Assembly (NCBI RefSeq): GCF_900112895.1
Contig: NZ_FONL01000010.1
Location: 1-64,000, forward strand
Direction: 5' to 3'
Length of the DNA: 64,000 nucleotides
Source: Succiniclasticum ruminis DSM 9236
GTDB taxonomy: Bacteria > Bacillota > Negativicutes > Acidaminococcales > Acidaminococcaceae
Below the pieces are notes generated by a model. The model was not told the origin of the DNA and searched no databases. It was given only the letters and a program-made list of their open reading frames with translations. A program made the translations under genes and the position numbers. Below, one piece after another: positions 42,203 through 52,088 of the stretch (position 1 is its first letter; every line of letters begins with the position of its first letter).

Positions 42203-45200
42203 TTATGAAAGCAGGTTCTTGATTTTGGCACGCAAGCCCGTATCAAACTTAAAGCCTAAAAAATACTCCAGTTCCATACGGTCAAACCGTATCTTTGCAC
42301 AATTCGTATCCGGTATTATGGTCGCACAAAGCTCGTTGGGAAGGGAATTTGCCCACTTCGTGCACAGTTTTTCACCTATGTTTTTATCCAGACAAATTAT
42401 AACAAATTTTTCCTCAACCTTAAACATCTTTCTATTAGACCGATAAAGATCCTTTATTTCGTCCAATGCCTCTTCATAAGTAGGACGCGAATTATCACCA
42501 TAATCCTCATCCCATGATAACACCTTCATATATTTTGGAACTTCATACCCATACTGACGAATAATATCCAAAATAATTTCCGAAGACCGTTTCATCAGTT
42601 CCGGAGAATATGTATCAGACAAATCTTTGCTTGTGTCAATCTTATCTAGTTCGTCAATCACATAAGGAAGCATCATAGACAGATATTTCCGATAAAACGC
42701 GTTTCCCATCCTATGAATGATATGACCGCCTAATGTCTCATATTCCCTGCGAATCTGTTTACTGGGGAACTTAATATTATAAGTCAGGAAAATCATCCGT
42801 TTACGGAGTTCTTTTTTAGGAGACGGATTATCATTACTGGCAAAGATAACCAACGGCTGGTTTTCGCGCATATGTTCTTCGCAACTTTGCGGGGACTTAA
42901 TCATTTTACCAAATGAACTGACAAAATATTTATCTACTTCGTCAACAAAAATAGGAATACATTGATGAGACTCCTGGTAAGCAGCTAAATGGTCTCCTTT
43001 TGATACCGTTTTAGTACCCAATTGCTCATATTTATATCCGTTAACTTCTTTTCCCGTCATCATCTTTAATCCCAGTCTTACCATAAATGTTTTCCCGCCG
43101 TCAGCTTTTGAATTTAAAAGCATGTACAGCGGAAGGGCTGATAATCCTTCAATTTTCTTGACTTTAGCCCTGCAACGGAATATGGCATTAAAAACAGAAG
43201 AAAACATGGCGTTCAATAGTTTAAAATGATTGTGCTGTGCCGGCAAGATATTTCTAACCGGAACAAAACTCTTATAGTTTTCAAATGCCCCCAGCAAAAG
43301 CGATATATCCGTTTTCACTTCGTCATCAGAAGGGGACAAGTCTAATTCCTCATTACCAATGAAAACTTTATGAGCGCCGTAATCTATATTCATTCGGGGA
43401 TAACCTTCAGATATCTGTTCCACTGTAACTTTTTTCAAACGGCACGTTTCTTCATTTACAAGAATTTTGTTTATCGTTTTAGCCGTAATTACTACATAGC
43501 CGTCTTTATTTTCCTTTAGCCTGGTGTTCTTTAAACATTCCTTGTACAGCGGTTCAAACTCTTCCATATCCTTATTGTAATTTACAATAGTTAACTTTGT
43601 TTCTGGATTATCAACTTTTTGAACAACAATCGCAGTATCCACATATTTCGTTGCCTCTTCAATAATGGGATTCTCTTTAAGAGAAACTGGATCATTTTCA
43701 TTCATAACCGCAGTATCTTCCTGTACGTTGGCATCTAAAACCACAGAAGAAGATAAGCTCTGTATTGTCTTAAAATCCTGTAAAACCATCTCATAAAATT
43801 CGTTATCGTCACAGAACGGATAATCTTCAATATGATGGTTCACATTCCATGCCGAGCCGGACAAATTAGCAGAAGGAAAAATAACGCGGGTGCGACCATC
43901 ATCTGCTTTCAATAAATAAATCTTCCTGTGGTCACACAGAAATTTAGGACATTTAATGTTTACCTCGCCTTCGATAACACGTTTCGCAAATTCCTGATTA
44001 TTACAAGCCAGTCGTTTCACGTTATGAGCGGACGCCAATATATATGCCATTTGTTCTGTAAGGGATTTATTAATCTTTTCACTCAAAAATTCGGCACCGA
44101 CCACGATATCCACAGTTTTAAATTTACTGCTCAATCTGGCTGCAAAGTTAAAATCAAACGAAAATGTAATTACCTTCAAATCTGTGTATTCGCCTTCAAA
44201 TAGATCCAAAGGATCTTGAAACAGCATCTCTTTAAAGTTCATGGAATAACATCTTGCCTTAAATCTATCTGTTCCTGCGCACACAAATAAAATTTTCTCA
44301 CACGTAAACGTGTGCGGAAATTTTTCTTTTATTACTTCAGCAACCTCAGTCAGATTTTTACAATTTTCAAACTCAACAACTTCCGTAAGATGAATATCCT
44401 TATTGTAATCCGTGACCACGAAGTCTGTATCCTGGTTAGAAATATTTGGTAACGCATTCCAGTTCCAAACCCCAATCGCAGAATCAACATCTGGACCGTT
44501 CTTCCAGAACAAGCTTTTACGGTTTTCGAAGTATTTAGGTTTATTAGGGTCAAACATAAAAATCCTGATTTCCCCATTAACTATATCAGCAATGCGATTA
44601 ATCCATCTTTTTTCAGCAAAATGGTCTTGTTTCACCTGCCCAATAGATATATGCTGAAATTTGTTTTCGACAATATTTTCTTCATCGTCAGCGTAATTCG
44701 CCAAATCTCTATAGTGGTCTAACTCGGACTGTATTGCTGTAATGTTTTTGTCTTTACTTTCTAATTCTGCTTGTAATTGAACAATCTCATCATTAGTTGC
44801 ATTATATTTTGTTTCTACAGCAGTCAAGGTTTGTTCTTTTTCTCTAATGACTTCTTCTAATTCATTTATTCTATTATTTGCCTTAACTAATTCCTCCTTA
44901 ATTTCACTAATAGCGTTAGTTGTATTCGAAAACTTCACTTTTGGCTGTATCAAAAGCACGTCTTTAAAAAGTTTAATATAATCCTTGCTCCTAGTATCAT
45001 TGGTAAGTTTAAAATACAAATCTACATTCTCGTTAAAAACACTTATCGGAATTGTTTTTAAAAGGGCTTCGTTTTTTGACAACCCTTCATCTTCAAGTTT
45101 TTTACTATATACATTAATCTCTCTTAACCATTTCCGAACCACCTCTGTCATAAAACGATTGATGAAAGGTTTTTCTATGTTATTTATTACTAGTGTAATC

Positions 45201-45355
45201 GTATCCTTATCCGATAACTTTGCAGCACGGAATCCTGGTCGTATATGAGCAAACTCTTTAGAGTTTTGTTCAAAACATTTACGTATCTCAGAAAGATCTA
45301 TTTGCTTGCATAAATATTTGATTTCCTCTTTTGTTAAACTAGTAAGTACTATCAT
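42203..45355 (-). CDS. Large PLD-nuclease/ATPase cargo protein
   Basis: This 1050-aa protein has an N-terminal uncharacterised domain (1-140), a coiled coil (about 150-215), and a PLD-type nuclease region (about 230-530). The latter has HRK at 476-478 and SANLSG at 495-500, the HxK-N pattern of BfiI/NgoFVII-like nucleases. A C-terminal P-loop ATPase follows: Walker A-like SKADGGKT (749-756), Walker B PIFVDE (801-806), sensor-like ASNDN (839-843) and basic KKELRKRM. This recalls AAA+/SF3-type motors. The AT-rich gene lies between two other cargo genes and has no typical phage function. A nuclease joined to a motor suggests an anti-phage or DNA-processing effector; no named defence family is recognised. 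Confidence 0.75.
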   Translation of the reverse strand: MIVLTSLTKEEIKYLCKQIDLSEIRKCFEQNSKEFAHIRPGFRAAKLSDKDTITLVINNIEKPFINRFMTEVVRKWLREINVYSKKLEDEGLSKNEALLKTIPISVFNENVDLYFKLTNDTRSKDYIKLFKDVLLIQPKVKFSNTTNAISEIKEELVKANNRINELEEVIREKEQTLTAVETKYNATNDEIVQLQAELESKDKNITAIQSELDHYRDLANYADDEENIVENKFQHISIGQVKQDHFAEKRWINRIADIVNGEIRIFMFDPNKPKYFENRKSLFWKNGPDVDSAIGVWNWNALPNISNQDTDFVVTDYNKDIHLTEVVEFENCKNLTEVAEVIKEKFPHTFTCEKILFVCAGTDRFKARCYSMNFKEMLFQDPLDLFEGEYTDLKVITFSFDFNFAARLSSKFKTVDIVVGAEFLSEKINKSLTEQMAYILASAHNVKRLACNNQEFAKRVIEGEVNIKCPKFLCDHRKIYLLKADDGRTRVIFPSANLSGSAWNVNHHIEDYPFCDDNEFYEMVLQDFKTIQSLSSSVVLDANVQEDTAVMNENDPVSLKENPIIEEATKYVDTAIVVQKVDNPETKLTIVNYNKDMEEFEPLYKECLKNTRLKENKDGYVVITAKTINKILVNEETCRLKKVTVEQISEGYPRMNIDYGAHKVFIGNEELDLSPSDDEVKTDISLLLGAFENYKSFVPVRNILPAQHNHFKLLNAMFSSVFNAIFRCRAKVKKIEGLSALPLYMLLNSKADGGKTFMVRLGLKMMTGKEVNGYKYEQLGTKTVSKGDHLAAYQESHQCIPIFVDEVDKYFVSSFGKMIKSPQSCEEHMRENQPLVIFASNDNPSPKKELRKRMIFLTYNIKFPSKQIRREYETLGGHIIHRMGNAFYRKYLSMMLPYVIDELDKIDTSKDLSDTYSPELMKRSSEIILDIIRQYGYEVPKYMKVLSWDEDYGDNSRPTYEEALDEIKDLYRSNRKMFKVEEKFVIICLDKNIGEKLCTKWANSLPNELCATIIPDTNCAKIRFDRMELEYFLGFKFDTGLRAKIKNLLS

Positions 45356-45403
45356 TTATTAAACCCCTTTCGATTCATTTTTAGAAAAGAAAAAAAGTAA
45401 AAC

Positions 45404-47026
45404 TCATTTTATCAACTTATTTAAATTAGTAATTCTCATGAATTCTGGTTTTCGCATTTGTTTTAACAATGCAATACTGATTTCTTGATTGTTAATCAAA
45501 GCCATAATTTTATGATATGTTTGAAGGTAACCGTTCCTCTTTAACAGTCTTATGCCGTAATACGCCCACATAGGAATAGGAACCATCTGCCCACAAATAC
45601 AATTCGTTAACGACTTTGCTAACTCTTTATCTTCAATTTCAATTCTTTGCCCCTTAACGTGTGCTTTGATATGAAAAGCAATTCCCGATTCAATGATTAA
45701 ATACATCTCATTTGTGTTAGTTTTGTAAGGAATTGCGGTTAACGCACTTCTAATCGGTTCATAACGAAACGTCCGGTTTAAACTCCCAATATATAACTCC
45801 ATTTTGCTGTTCGCAATTACTGAAAAATCGGACTTAAAGATATCCTCTGTTACTTTATCCCATGGGGTTATTACATGATTTGGCCGTTCAATTTGTATTT
45901 CGTATGAAAAGTTTGGCCTAATAATAAACCTATCCTGAAAAACGGCTTCCCTTCCAACATATTTCCTGTCAACAGAAAGAATTGATGGCGTTTTCCCAAC
46001 ATAAATCTCAGTAGTATAACCACCTGAACGGTTTCTATGCAAGTCAACAGGTGCTGTCGCAAATTCTTTATACAGATACACATTTGGGCTGCTATTGCCG
46101 CTTGAAACAGAACAAACAACAGAAGAATTATTTTTAACAGGAATAAAAAATTCTTGAACCACTACCGGTGGCCATAACGGAATTAACTCAGGTTGTTTTT
46201 CTAATAACACTACCCCAAAAAACCTGTTAAAATAGTCGCTAACGGCCAAAAAACGAGCTTTGTTATCTAAATCTACGTTGATTTCAAATACATACACCTT
46301 GTAAGCGTTATTTTTTAAGTACAGTTTTCCTATCTCTGTACATTTTATTTCTTTATGAGGCGGAATGCCAATCTTTGTCACAAGATAGTAGGTGCGTTGT
46401 GTCGAAATACAGTCCCCTCTGCGGATTTTTTTCCCGCCGGTTTCTTCAAAAGAAAATATAGCGCCACCAACGCCAAAACCATCCGCAAAACCTGCCCATT
46501 GTTTTGAAAACAATCGCATTGAAGAAGTACCGCTAATTTCAATACTATAGTTTCTAGTATTTTTAGGAACAAAATTTACAGGTATCAGTGTGAGCCGGTC
46601 TTCAAAAAAGTTGCTCGAATCTATTCTTTTGGCGATTTTAGTATTGTTATCACCAATAATATTAACTATCAACTTTTGCGTTTCCGCTTGCATGAGAAGA
46701 TGTCTGCCTATGGCAGGGAACCCTATATTTAATTGCAGGTTACCGCTGACAACACCAGTTAAATATAACGACAGTCCAACCCGTTGGTACAGGCTTAATT
46801 TAGCATGACCGTCTACCCTTTTGTCACATTCAGGCGTTTGATCTGTTTTGACTTTATGATAAAAGTGATTAGGTTGGTTACCACCTTTTGATCTAAAATA
46901 AACAATCTCGCCGCATTCAGGACAGCGAAAACGTGACAATTTATTAGGAATGTACTTTCCATAAAAATCATCAGCACAAACCTCTATTTCTGTCCCAATC
47001 GCATACCTGTCAACTGCGTATCTCAC
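45404..47026 (-). CDS. Zinc-ribbon protein of the cargo operon
   Basis: The 540-aa protein has an N-terminal zinc-binding segment (about 31-75) of the CoiA type: CPECGEIVYFRSKGG, HFYH, then C-x8-H. The rest is beta-rich, with no catalytic motif I can identify, and a short CICGQM pair near 478. It is the first gene of the cargo operon, 48 nt before the PLD/ATPase gene. The CoiA-like finger occurs in competence and defence proteins. It may recognise DNA or a trigger for the large nuclease/ATPase; this is inference. Confidence 0.65.
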   Translation of the reverse strand: MRYAVDRYAIGTEIEVCADDFYGKYIPNKLSRFRCPECGEIVYFRSKGGNQPNHFYHKVKTDQTPECDKRVDGHAKLSLYQRVGLSLYLTGVVSGNLQLNIGFPAIGRHLLMQAETQKLIVNIIGDNNTKIAKRIDSSNFFEDRLTLIPVNFVPKNTRNYSIEISGTSSMRLFSKQWAGFADGFGVGGAIFSFEETGGKKIRRGDCISTQRTYYLVTKIGIPPHKEIKCTEIGKLYLKNNAYKVYVFEINVDLDNKARFLAVSDYFNRFFGVVLLEKQPELIPLWPPVVVQEFFIPVKNNSSVVCSVSSGNSSPNVYLYKEFATAPVDLHRNRSGGYTTEIYVGKTPSILSVDRKYVGREAVFQDRFIIRPNFSYEIQIERPNHVITPWDKVTEDIFKSDFSVIANSKMELYIGSLNRTFRYEPIRSALTAIPYKTNTNEMYLIIESGIAFHIKAHVKGQRIEIEDKELAKSLTNCICGQMVPIPMWAYYGIRLLKRNGYLQTYHKIMALINNQEISIALLKQMRKPEFMRITNLNKLIK

Positions 47027-47151
47027 GTTCCGATCCTCCGGTATTGGATTATCTTTATGCTTATATTTGAATATAAAGCGTTATAACATTTTATCAAATT
47101 GGTTCCGACATTTTTGCTTAAACATGACTTTTTCTATTCGCAAGTATTTAT

Positions 47152-47418
47152 CTAATCTTTAACAGCTGTATCTCTCTTCTTCCGTCGGCTCCAACGCCGG
47201 TATTCCAACATTACGCAGAAATACAAAAACGCAATGATGGACACCATCGCCACCAGGAATGCCAGCTCATCCAGTTCCTTGAACACGACGGCGGCCTGCA
47301 TCAGTACATTGCTCCTGTCCGAGAATTCGTAGATATACACTTGTCCCGCCATACCTGTTATCATGCCTATCAGGCCGGCAACCAATCCTGTCTTGCAATA
47401 ACGCAATTTACGAAACAT
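47152..47418 (-). CDS. Small two-TM membrane protein
   Basis: The 88-aa protein has hydrophobic segments at about 11-30 and 50-70, with a short acidic loop between and a basic tail (RRWSRRKKRD). The ATG follows an AGGAG site. It is not recognised; its place between the ArpU-like regulator and the cargo operon is compatible with a moron or superinfection-exclusion membrane protein, but nothing proves this. Confidence 0.6.
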   Translation of the reverse strand: MFRKLRYCKTGLVAGLIGMITGMAGQVYIYEFSDRSNVLMQAAVVFKELDELAFLVAMVSIIAFLYFCVMLEYRRWSRRKKRDTAVKD

Positions 47419-47478
47419 GATGAATCTCCTGTCCTTATATTGCTATTATACCAAAAAACGCTATCACAAAAAAGAAAA

Positions 47479-47503
47479 ATGCCCGGGGCAATAACCCGGG
47501 CAT
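47479..47503 (-). terminator. Terminator of the early operon
   Basis: ATGCCCGGG (47479-47487) and CCCGGGCAT (47495-47503) form a perfect 9-bp stem followed on the minus strand by TTTTTC. It follows the ArpU-like regulator and ends the replication transcript. Confidence 0.85.
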
Positions 47504-47515
47504 GACTCAATACTT

Positions 47516-47926
47516 TTATTCCTTTTCCCCGTCCAAATACTCTATCGCCTTGTCATGGATGTAATGCACGTTCCGGAGCCTGTACCCCATGGTGACAGCG
47601 ATTTCTTCCCATTTGCGGAAATTCAGGTACCGTAGTTCAAGTACTGTGCGGTAATCAACATTAGGAATGGATTCTATCGTTTTCCTCAATTCCCGCTTCA
47701 GATCGACCAAGCTGTCGATGTCTGCATTGATCTCGTTTTGCAGGTCCACTATTTTGCAGATGGTTTCTTCCCTTTTATGGACATCACGGGTACCGCTGAC
47801 AGGCTCGTTCCCGAACGTCGTGGTAGCCTTTGTGGCCAATGCGTTCAGGGCTTCCATCTGTTCCAGTTTGTTATCAATGCGCACATCTATGTAATAGGCC
47901 TGCTTCAATAATTCTACTGCTCCCAT
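47516..47926 (-). CDS. DUF1492/ArpU-like late regulator
   Basis: This 136-aa protein is helical throughout and ends with a sigma-region-4-like HTH (LRYLNFRKWEEIAVTMGYRLRNVHYIHDKAIEYL, cited in part). DUF1492/ArpU-type proteins switch on late genes in Firmicute phages. Its position at the end of the early module, before the packaging genes, fits. A terminator follows directly. Confidence 0.75.
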   Translation of the reverse strand: MGAVELLKQAYYIDVRIDNKLEQMEALNALATKATTTFGNEPVSGTRDVHKREETICKIVDLQNEINADIDSLVDLKRELRKTIESIPNVDYRTVLELRYLNFRKWEEIAVTMGYRLRNVHYIHDKAIEYLDGEKE

Positions 47927-48126
47927 ATTCTCTCATCCTCCTTCTGCAATGCCGCTGCCAACACCTCCGGCTTCAAGTCTGTGATGGCGGAAAAGTCACC
48001 GGACAGTATCCAGGCTATGATCTTTGCCTTTTCCGGGTTTGTTTTAGCCGTCCCCGTTTCCTTCCGGTAATCCTGCACAGCTTGTATGATGATGGCATTC
48101 GCCAGTCTTTCATAGGGGTCTAACAT
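47914..48126 (-). CDS. Small hypothetical phage protein
   Basis: The 70-aa protein begins MLDPYERLANAIIIQAVQDY and is helical, with a motif KAKIIAWILSGDFSAITDLK resembling small phage proteins that accompany ArpU-like genes. It is located 1 nt after the SNF2 gene and overlaps the ArpU-like gene by 13 nt. Function is unknown. Confidence 0.6.
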   Translation of the reverse strand: MLDPYERLANAIIIQAVQDYRKETGTAKTNPEKAKIIAWILSGDFSAITDLKPEVLAAALQKEDERIWEQ

Positions 48127-48127
48127 A

Positions 48128-49480
48128 TCATACCTCCAGCACCGCTTTCACGGCGTCAATCAGTGCGGCCTGCGTCTCATCCTTCCGGTTCAATGCAGCC
48201 ATCACTTGTTCATCCATGGTATCTTCCGTCAGGATATGGTGGATGACCACCGGTTCCTTCTGCCCCTGCCGCCACAGGCGTGCGTTGGTCTGCTGGTAGA
48301 GTTCCAGGCTCCAGGTCAGCCCAAACCAGATAAGCGTGCAGCCACCATACTGAAGGTTCAACCCATGCCCGGCAGATGCAGGATGGATGACTGCCACGGG
48401 AATCTTCCCTCCGTTCCAGTCAGTAATATCCCGCGCGGTCTTCAGTTCACGGACATCGAACCGCTTACGGATCCGAGCCAGGTCATGCCGGAACCAGTAA
48501 CACACCAGGATGGGTTTTCCGTTTGCGGCTTCTATCAGATCTTCCAACGCATCCAGTTTCCGGTCATGTATGTGATGCTCATTATGCTCTGCGTCATAGA
48601 TTGCACCGTTTGCCATCTGCAGCAGCTTGTTGGTCAGCGCTGCTGCGTTCATGGCATCAATCTCTTCATCGCCCAGGGAAAGCACCATCTGTTTGCGGAA
48701 CTCTTCATACATCCCCCGTTCCCTGTCGGACAGTTTCACCTTCACCTCGTTATGGATGCAGGCAGGGAGGTCCAGGTAATCCTCCGCTTTCATGGAGATG
48801 GTGATGTCCGAGATGGCGTTATAGATCTGTTCCTCTGCGCCCGGGCGGAGTTTGTAAGTGAACACCACCTGGGCATTCCGCTTATCCGGCAAAAAATACC
48901 GGTCACGGTAACGGCTGATATATCTTCCCAGCCGGGCTCCGTAGTCCAGTATCTTAAATTCTGCAAACAAATCCATGAGGCCGTTGCTAGACGGGGTACC
49001 GGTAAGGCCGACAATCCTTGACACCAGGCTCCTTACCGACATAAGGCTGCGGAAGCGTTTTGCCTGATGGTTCTTGAACGATGACAGTTCATCGATTACA
49101 ACCATGTCAAAGTCAAAGGGTATCCCGCTTTCCTCCACCAGCCACTGCACGTTCTCCCGGTTGATGATGTAAATATCAGCCTTTGCCCGTAATGCGGCCA
49201 GCCTCTCATCCTTAGAACCAATAGCCACAGCATACGTCAGCCCTTCCAGATGATCCCACTTCTCTATCTCCGCAGGCCAGGTGTCCCTGCCGACACGCAA
49301 CGGGGCTATGACAAGAACCCTGCCCACTTCAAAACGTTCATATATAAGTTCCTTAATGGCTGTCAGGGTGATAACAGTCTTGCCTCAACCCAAGCCCATA
49401 TCCAGAAATACCGCCGCAATAGCGCGGTTCACAATATAATCAATCGCATACTGCTGGTAACCATGTGGTACGAACTTCAT
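48128..49480 (-). pseudogene. SNF2-type helicase interrupted in its P-loop
   Basis: The full frame (451 codons) runs from an ATG at 49480 to 48128, but codon 32 is TGA (49387-49385). The reading before and after is DMGLG-stop-GKTVITLTAI, so the stop lies in motif I. Deleting the six bases TTGAGG would restore GLGKT. The rest looks intact: VIDELSSFKNHQAKRF (DEAH-like box), RIVGLTGTPSSNG, and the C-terminal HPASAGHGLNLQ and NARLWRQGQKEPVVIHHI motifs. It is a common replication-module helicase in Firmicute phages, next to VRR-NUC. An internal start at 49327 would give a 399-aa protein without the ATP-binding motif. Confidence 0.8.
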
Positions 49481-49764
49481 CAGGCATCACCTCCAATCTT
49501 CTGTAACACTTCTTCTATCTGATCTGTTCCGTCCACCACAAACACCTGGAAACCCAGCCGCCGGAGCTGGCTGATACGCCTTATCTGCAGCGGCCTTGGC
49601 TTCCTTCCGGGCGCCTTTACTTCCACAAACGCAGCCTTGCCCCCAGGCATCAGTACCAGGCGGTCGGGTACACCGGCACAGCCGGGAGAGATGAACTTCA
49701 GCGCCACCCCTCCCAATCGTGACGTCATTCTGACTAACTTCTGTTCAATCCGCTTCTCTTCCAT
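49480..49764 (-). CDS. VRR-NUC domain nuclease
   Basis: The 94-aa protein from the ATG at 49764 is a stand-alone VRR-NUC domain: SPGCAGVPDRLVLMPGGKAA (catalytic Asp in PDR) and FVEVKAPGRKPRPLQ (E-x-K), ending with a beta strand VFVVDG. VRR-NUC proteins are PD-(D/E)xK structure-specific nucleases commonly paired with SNF2 helicases in phages. It overlaps the primase gene start side and the helicase gene by 1 nt. Confidence 0.9.
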   Translation of the reverse strand: MEEKRIEQKLVRMTSRLGGVALKFISPGCAGVPDRLVLMPGGKAAFVEVKAPGRKPRPLQIRRISQLRRLGFQVFVVDGTDQIEEVLQKIGGDA

Positions 49765-51985
49765 CAAGGAACTCCTCCACACGCAGGCGTAGTCCCAGGA
49801 TGAACCGCCCTTTCATGTTCCGGTACTTCTCGAACCCGGCGTTCTGCAGCGCCGCATAGAAATCGGAAGTGCTTCGGGCGTATTCACCCATGCGCATACA
49901 GTAATTCCGGTACTGCGTATACAGGTTACCGGACCGTTCCTGGTACCTCTTGTCCACATCACAGCAGTCTTCAATGAAATGTCCCAGCCAGTTGTTGCTG
50001 TCGCGGTACTCGTGGATAGCATCCTCAACAATCCGGGGTCGGGCTATGTGGAACTTGTCCTTTATGATGGCCTGCGCGCCTTCGATGATCCATGCAAGGA
50101 TGGCGGGACCGGCCTTTTCAACCAGGTAGTCCCCGTAGTTCTTGATGTCATCCCTGCCCTCTATCTTTGCCAGGAACGGTATCACTATAAGCCGCCGCCA
50201 TGTGCCGGGGTCGTTCGCACCCACCCTGGGAAGGTAGTTACTGTACAGCACCAGCGTATGGGTCGGTGTGAAGTAAAACGGATCCTTGTATTTCTTCTCT
50301 GCGTAGATGTCATCGGTACTGCAAAGCTGTTTGATGTTGCTGGTATTGAGCCTCTGCCCTTCTTCCAGCTCGGCTGCAATCAGCAACCGCTTCCCCTTTG
50401 CCTCCGCAAGCTCCGGTTTCACGTTCCGCTTGCAGCCGACCGTCAGCGTATCCGCCGACATCTTCCCGGCATAGGTGCCAAGGACATAGGCGATGGTGTT
50501 CCAAAAGGTTGACTTCCCGTTCCTCCCGTCGCCGTAGGCGATGATGAAGGCCTCCACATACACCTTTCCGATAGCCGCAAGTCCTGCGATGCGCTGGACG
50601 TAATCTACCAGTTCCCGGTCCCCACGGAAGAAGATGTCCAAGGCTTCCATCCAGGTATCCATCCCATCATAACCGGGTGATACATTGGTAATCTTGGTGA
50701 TATAGTCCCCCGCCTGGTGTTCCCGGATGCCGTCCAGCCCGTCCGGCAGATAATAGGTGCCTTCCGGTGTATTCAGAAGGAAGCCGTCCCTGTCCAGTTC
50801 TCTCTCACTGATAGTGAGCATCGGCGTCGCGGCGACCAGGCAGGACTTGAGATACTTCGTGTCCCTGCGGGTGATGACGAACTGATGATACTGGACGGCA
50901 TTCCTGTATGCGTCATAGGCCTTGCGCTGGTTATCGTCCATCAGCTGCATGGCCTTCGTCTTGCTGTTGGTCAGGAGGATGGTGGCGGCACCCTGGTCGG
51001 CGATGACCGTCCACGCCTTTGCCATCATGTCCTCCGCTTCCTTCATCTGCCTGTCCGTCAGTTCCTGGCAGGCGCCCAATGCAAGTTCCCTGGATTCGTC
51101 CCAGTTCTTACCGTTATAGCGGATGAAACCGGTCGCCGGGGAATATCGCAGTTCATCCCGGAACTCCCTTGCCAGCACACGCGCCTGCCCCACATCGGAG
51201 TAATCAGCGGGTTTCAGCGTGAACTCCGCGTTGAACACTTCCGGCGGGATGTACCCCGGCTGGCTTGTCACCTTCCTGCCGAACTTCACGGCGCTCTTCC
51301 ATATCTTGTTCAGTTCCTCATCGTCCAACGGAGGGTTGCATTTTGATGCCTGCTCCATAAAGGCCTGATACGCCTCCGGTGTGTCACCCAGCCGTTTGAT
51401 GATGCGTCCGGCAAAATGTGACATGGTGGCATTACGCCTGCCTTCCGGGATGCCTGACTCCACAGGTTGCATCAGCTGGTCGATGGTCTTTTCCCCATCG
51501 ACCCAGACCACTTCCGTCTGGTCTGAACCATAGATGAACCGTGCGGCATCCATGGCATTATCGTCAAAGAAGGGGTACTGGAACAGTATCTCCTGCTTGA
51601 TGCGTACATACTCTTCCGGATCGGTGCATTCCGTTATCGGGAAATACACATGGAACCTGGGCCGGGCTGATTTGCCTTCCTTCGGTTTCCCATGGTTCCT
51701 GGAAAAGAAGAACGCCATCTGCACATCCGGGAATGCCTTCTTCACTTTGGCAGGCGTCACCCATTCCGTGGGTTCCTCGGTATGGTCGTTATCGCAGTCC
51801 ATGACGAGGCAGTCCGCAACCAGGAAATTGTCGTTGCTGCGGTAGCTGTTCTTAAAGGCGGCGCAGACATGGTCTTTCTGCACGGCCTGCCGGAAACCGT
51901 CAGCATCCGTGATTTCGTGCCTGTGCGGGTACAGGCAGTTCTTCTCCCTGCCTGTGCAGTCCGCTGAATAAATCGTTAACTTCAT
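49745..51985 (-). CDS. Phage primase/helicase (D5/P4 type)
   Basis: The product, about 746 aa from the ATG at 51985 (GGAGGAAG site), has a TOPRIM-like/AEP N-terminal part (VMDCDNDHTEEPTEWV) and a linker. A D5_N and SF3-type helicase domain follow: Walker A GDGRNGKST (about residue 490) and downstream SNYLPRVGANDPGTWRRL. It would unwind and prime phage DNA. It is followed by VRR-NUC and preceded by the polymerase gene. Confidence 0.92.
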   Translation of the reverse strand: MKLTIYSADCTGREKNCLYPHRHEITDADGFRQAVQKDHVCAAFKNSYRSNDNFLVADCLVMDCDNDHTEEPTEWVTPAKVKKAFPDVQMAFFFSRNHGKPKEGKSARPRFHVYFPITECTDPEEYVRIKQEILFQYPFFDDNAMDAARFIYGSDQTEVVWVDGEKTIDQLMQPVESGIPEGRRNATMSHFAGRIIKRLGDTPEAYQAFMEQASKCNPPLDDEELNKIWKSAVKFGRKVTSQPGYIPPEVFNAEFTLKPADYSDVGQARVLAREFRDELRYSPATGFIRYNGKNWDESRELALGACQELTDRQMKEAEDMMAKAWTVIADQGAATILLTNSKTKAMQLMDDNQRKAYDAYRNAVQYHQFVITRRDTKYLKSCLVAATPMLTISERELDRDGFLLNTPEGTYYLPDGLDGIREHQAGDYITKITNVSPGYDGMDTWMEALDIFFRGDRELVDYVQRIAGLAAIGKVYVEAFIIAYGDGRNGKSTFWNTIAYVLGTYAGKMSADTLTVGCKRNVKPELAEAKGKRLLIAAELEEGQRLNTSNIKQLCSTDDIYAEKKYKDPFYFTPTHTLVLYSNYLPRVGANDPGTWRRLIVIPFLAKIEGRDDIKNYGDYLVEKAGPAILAWIIEGAQAIIKDKFHIARPRIVEDAIHEYRDSNNWLGHFIEDCCDVDKRYQERSGNLYTQYRNYCMRMGEYARSTSDFYAALQNAGFEKYRNMKGRFILGLRLRVEEFLDGREAD

Positions 51986-52088
51986 AACTTCCTCCGTTTC
52001 ATATAACCGGTAACCGTTTCGTGGCTGTGATGGGAATGAAATCATCCCCTACTTAACAACCACGAAAGGGCTTAATAATTAAGGGTGT

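Noticed and set aside
49385-49387. Recoding of the in-frame TGA in the SNF2 gene as Trp or selenocysteine
   Set aside because: TGA ends many other genes in this window, and removal of six bases restores the family motif exactly, so an insertion is the simpler explanation.
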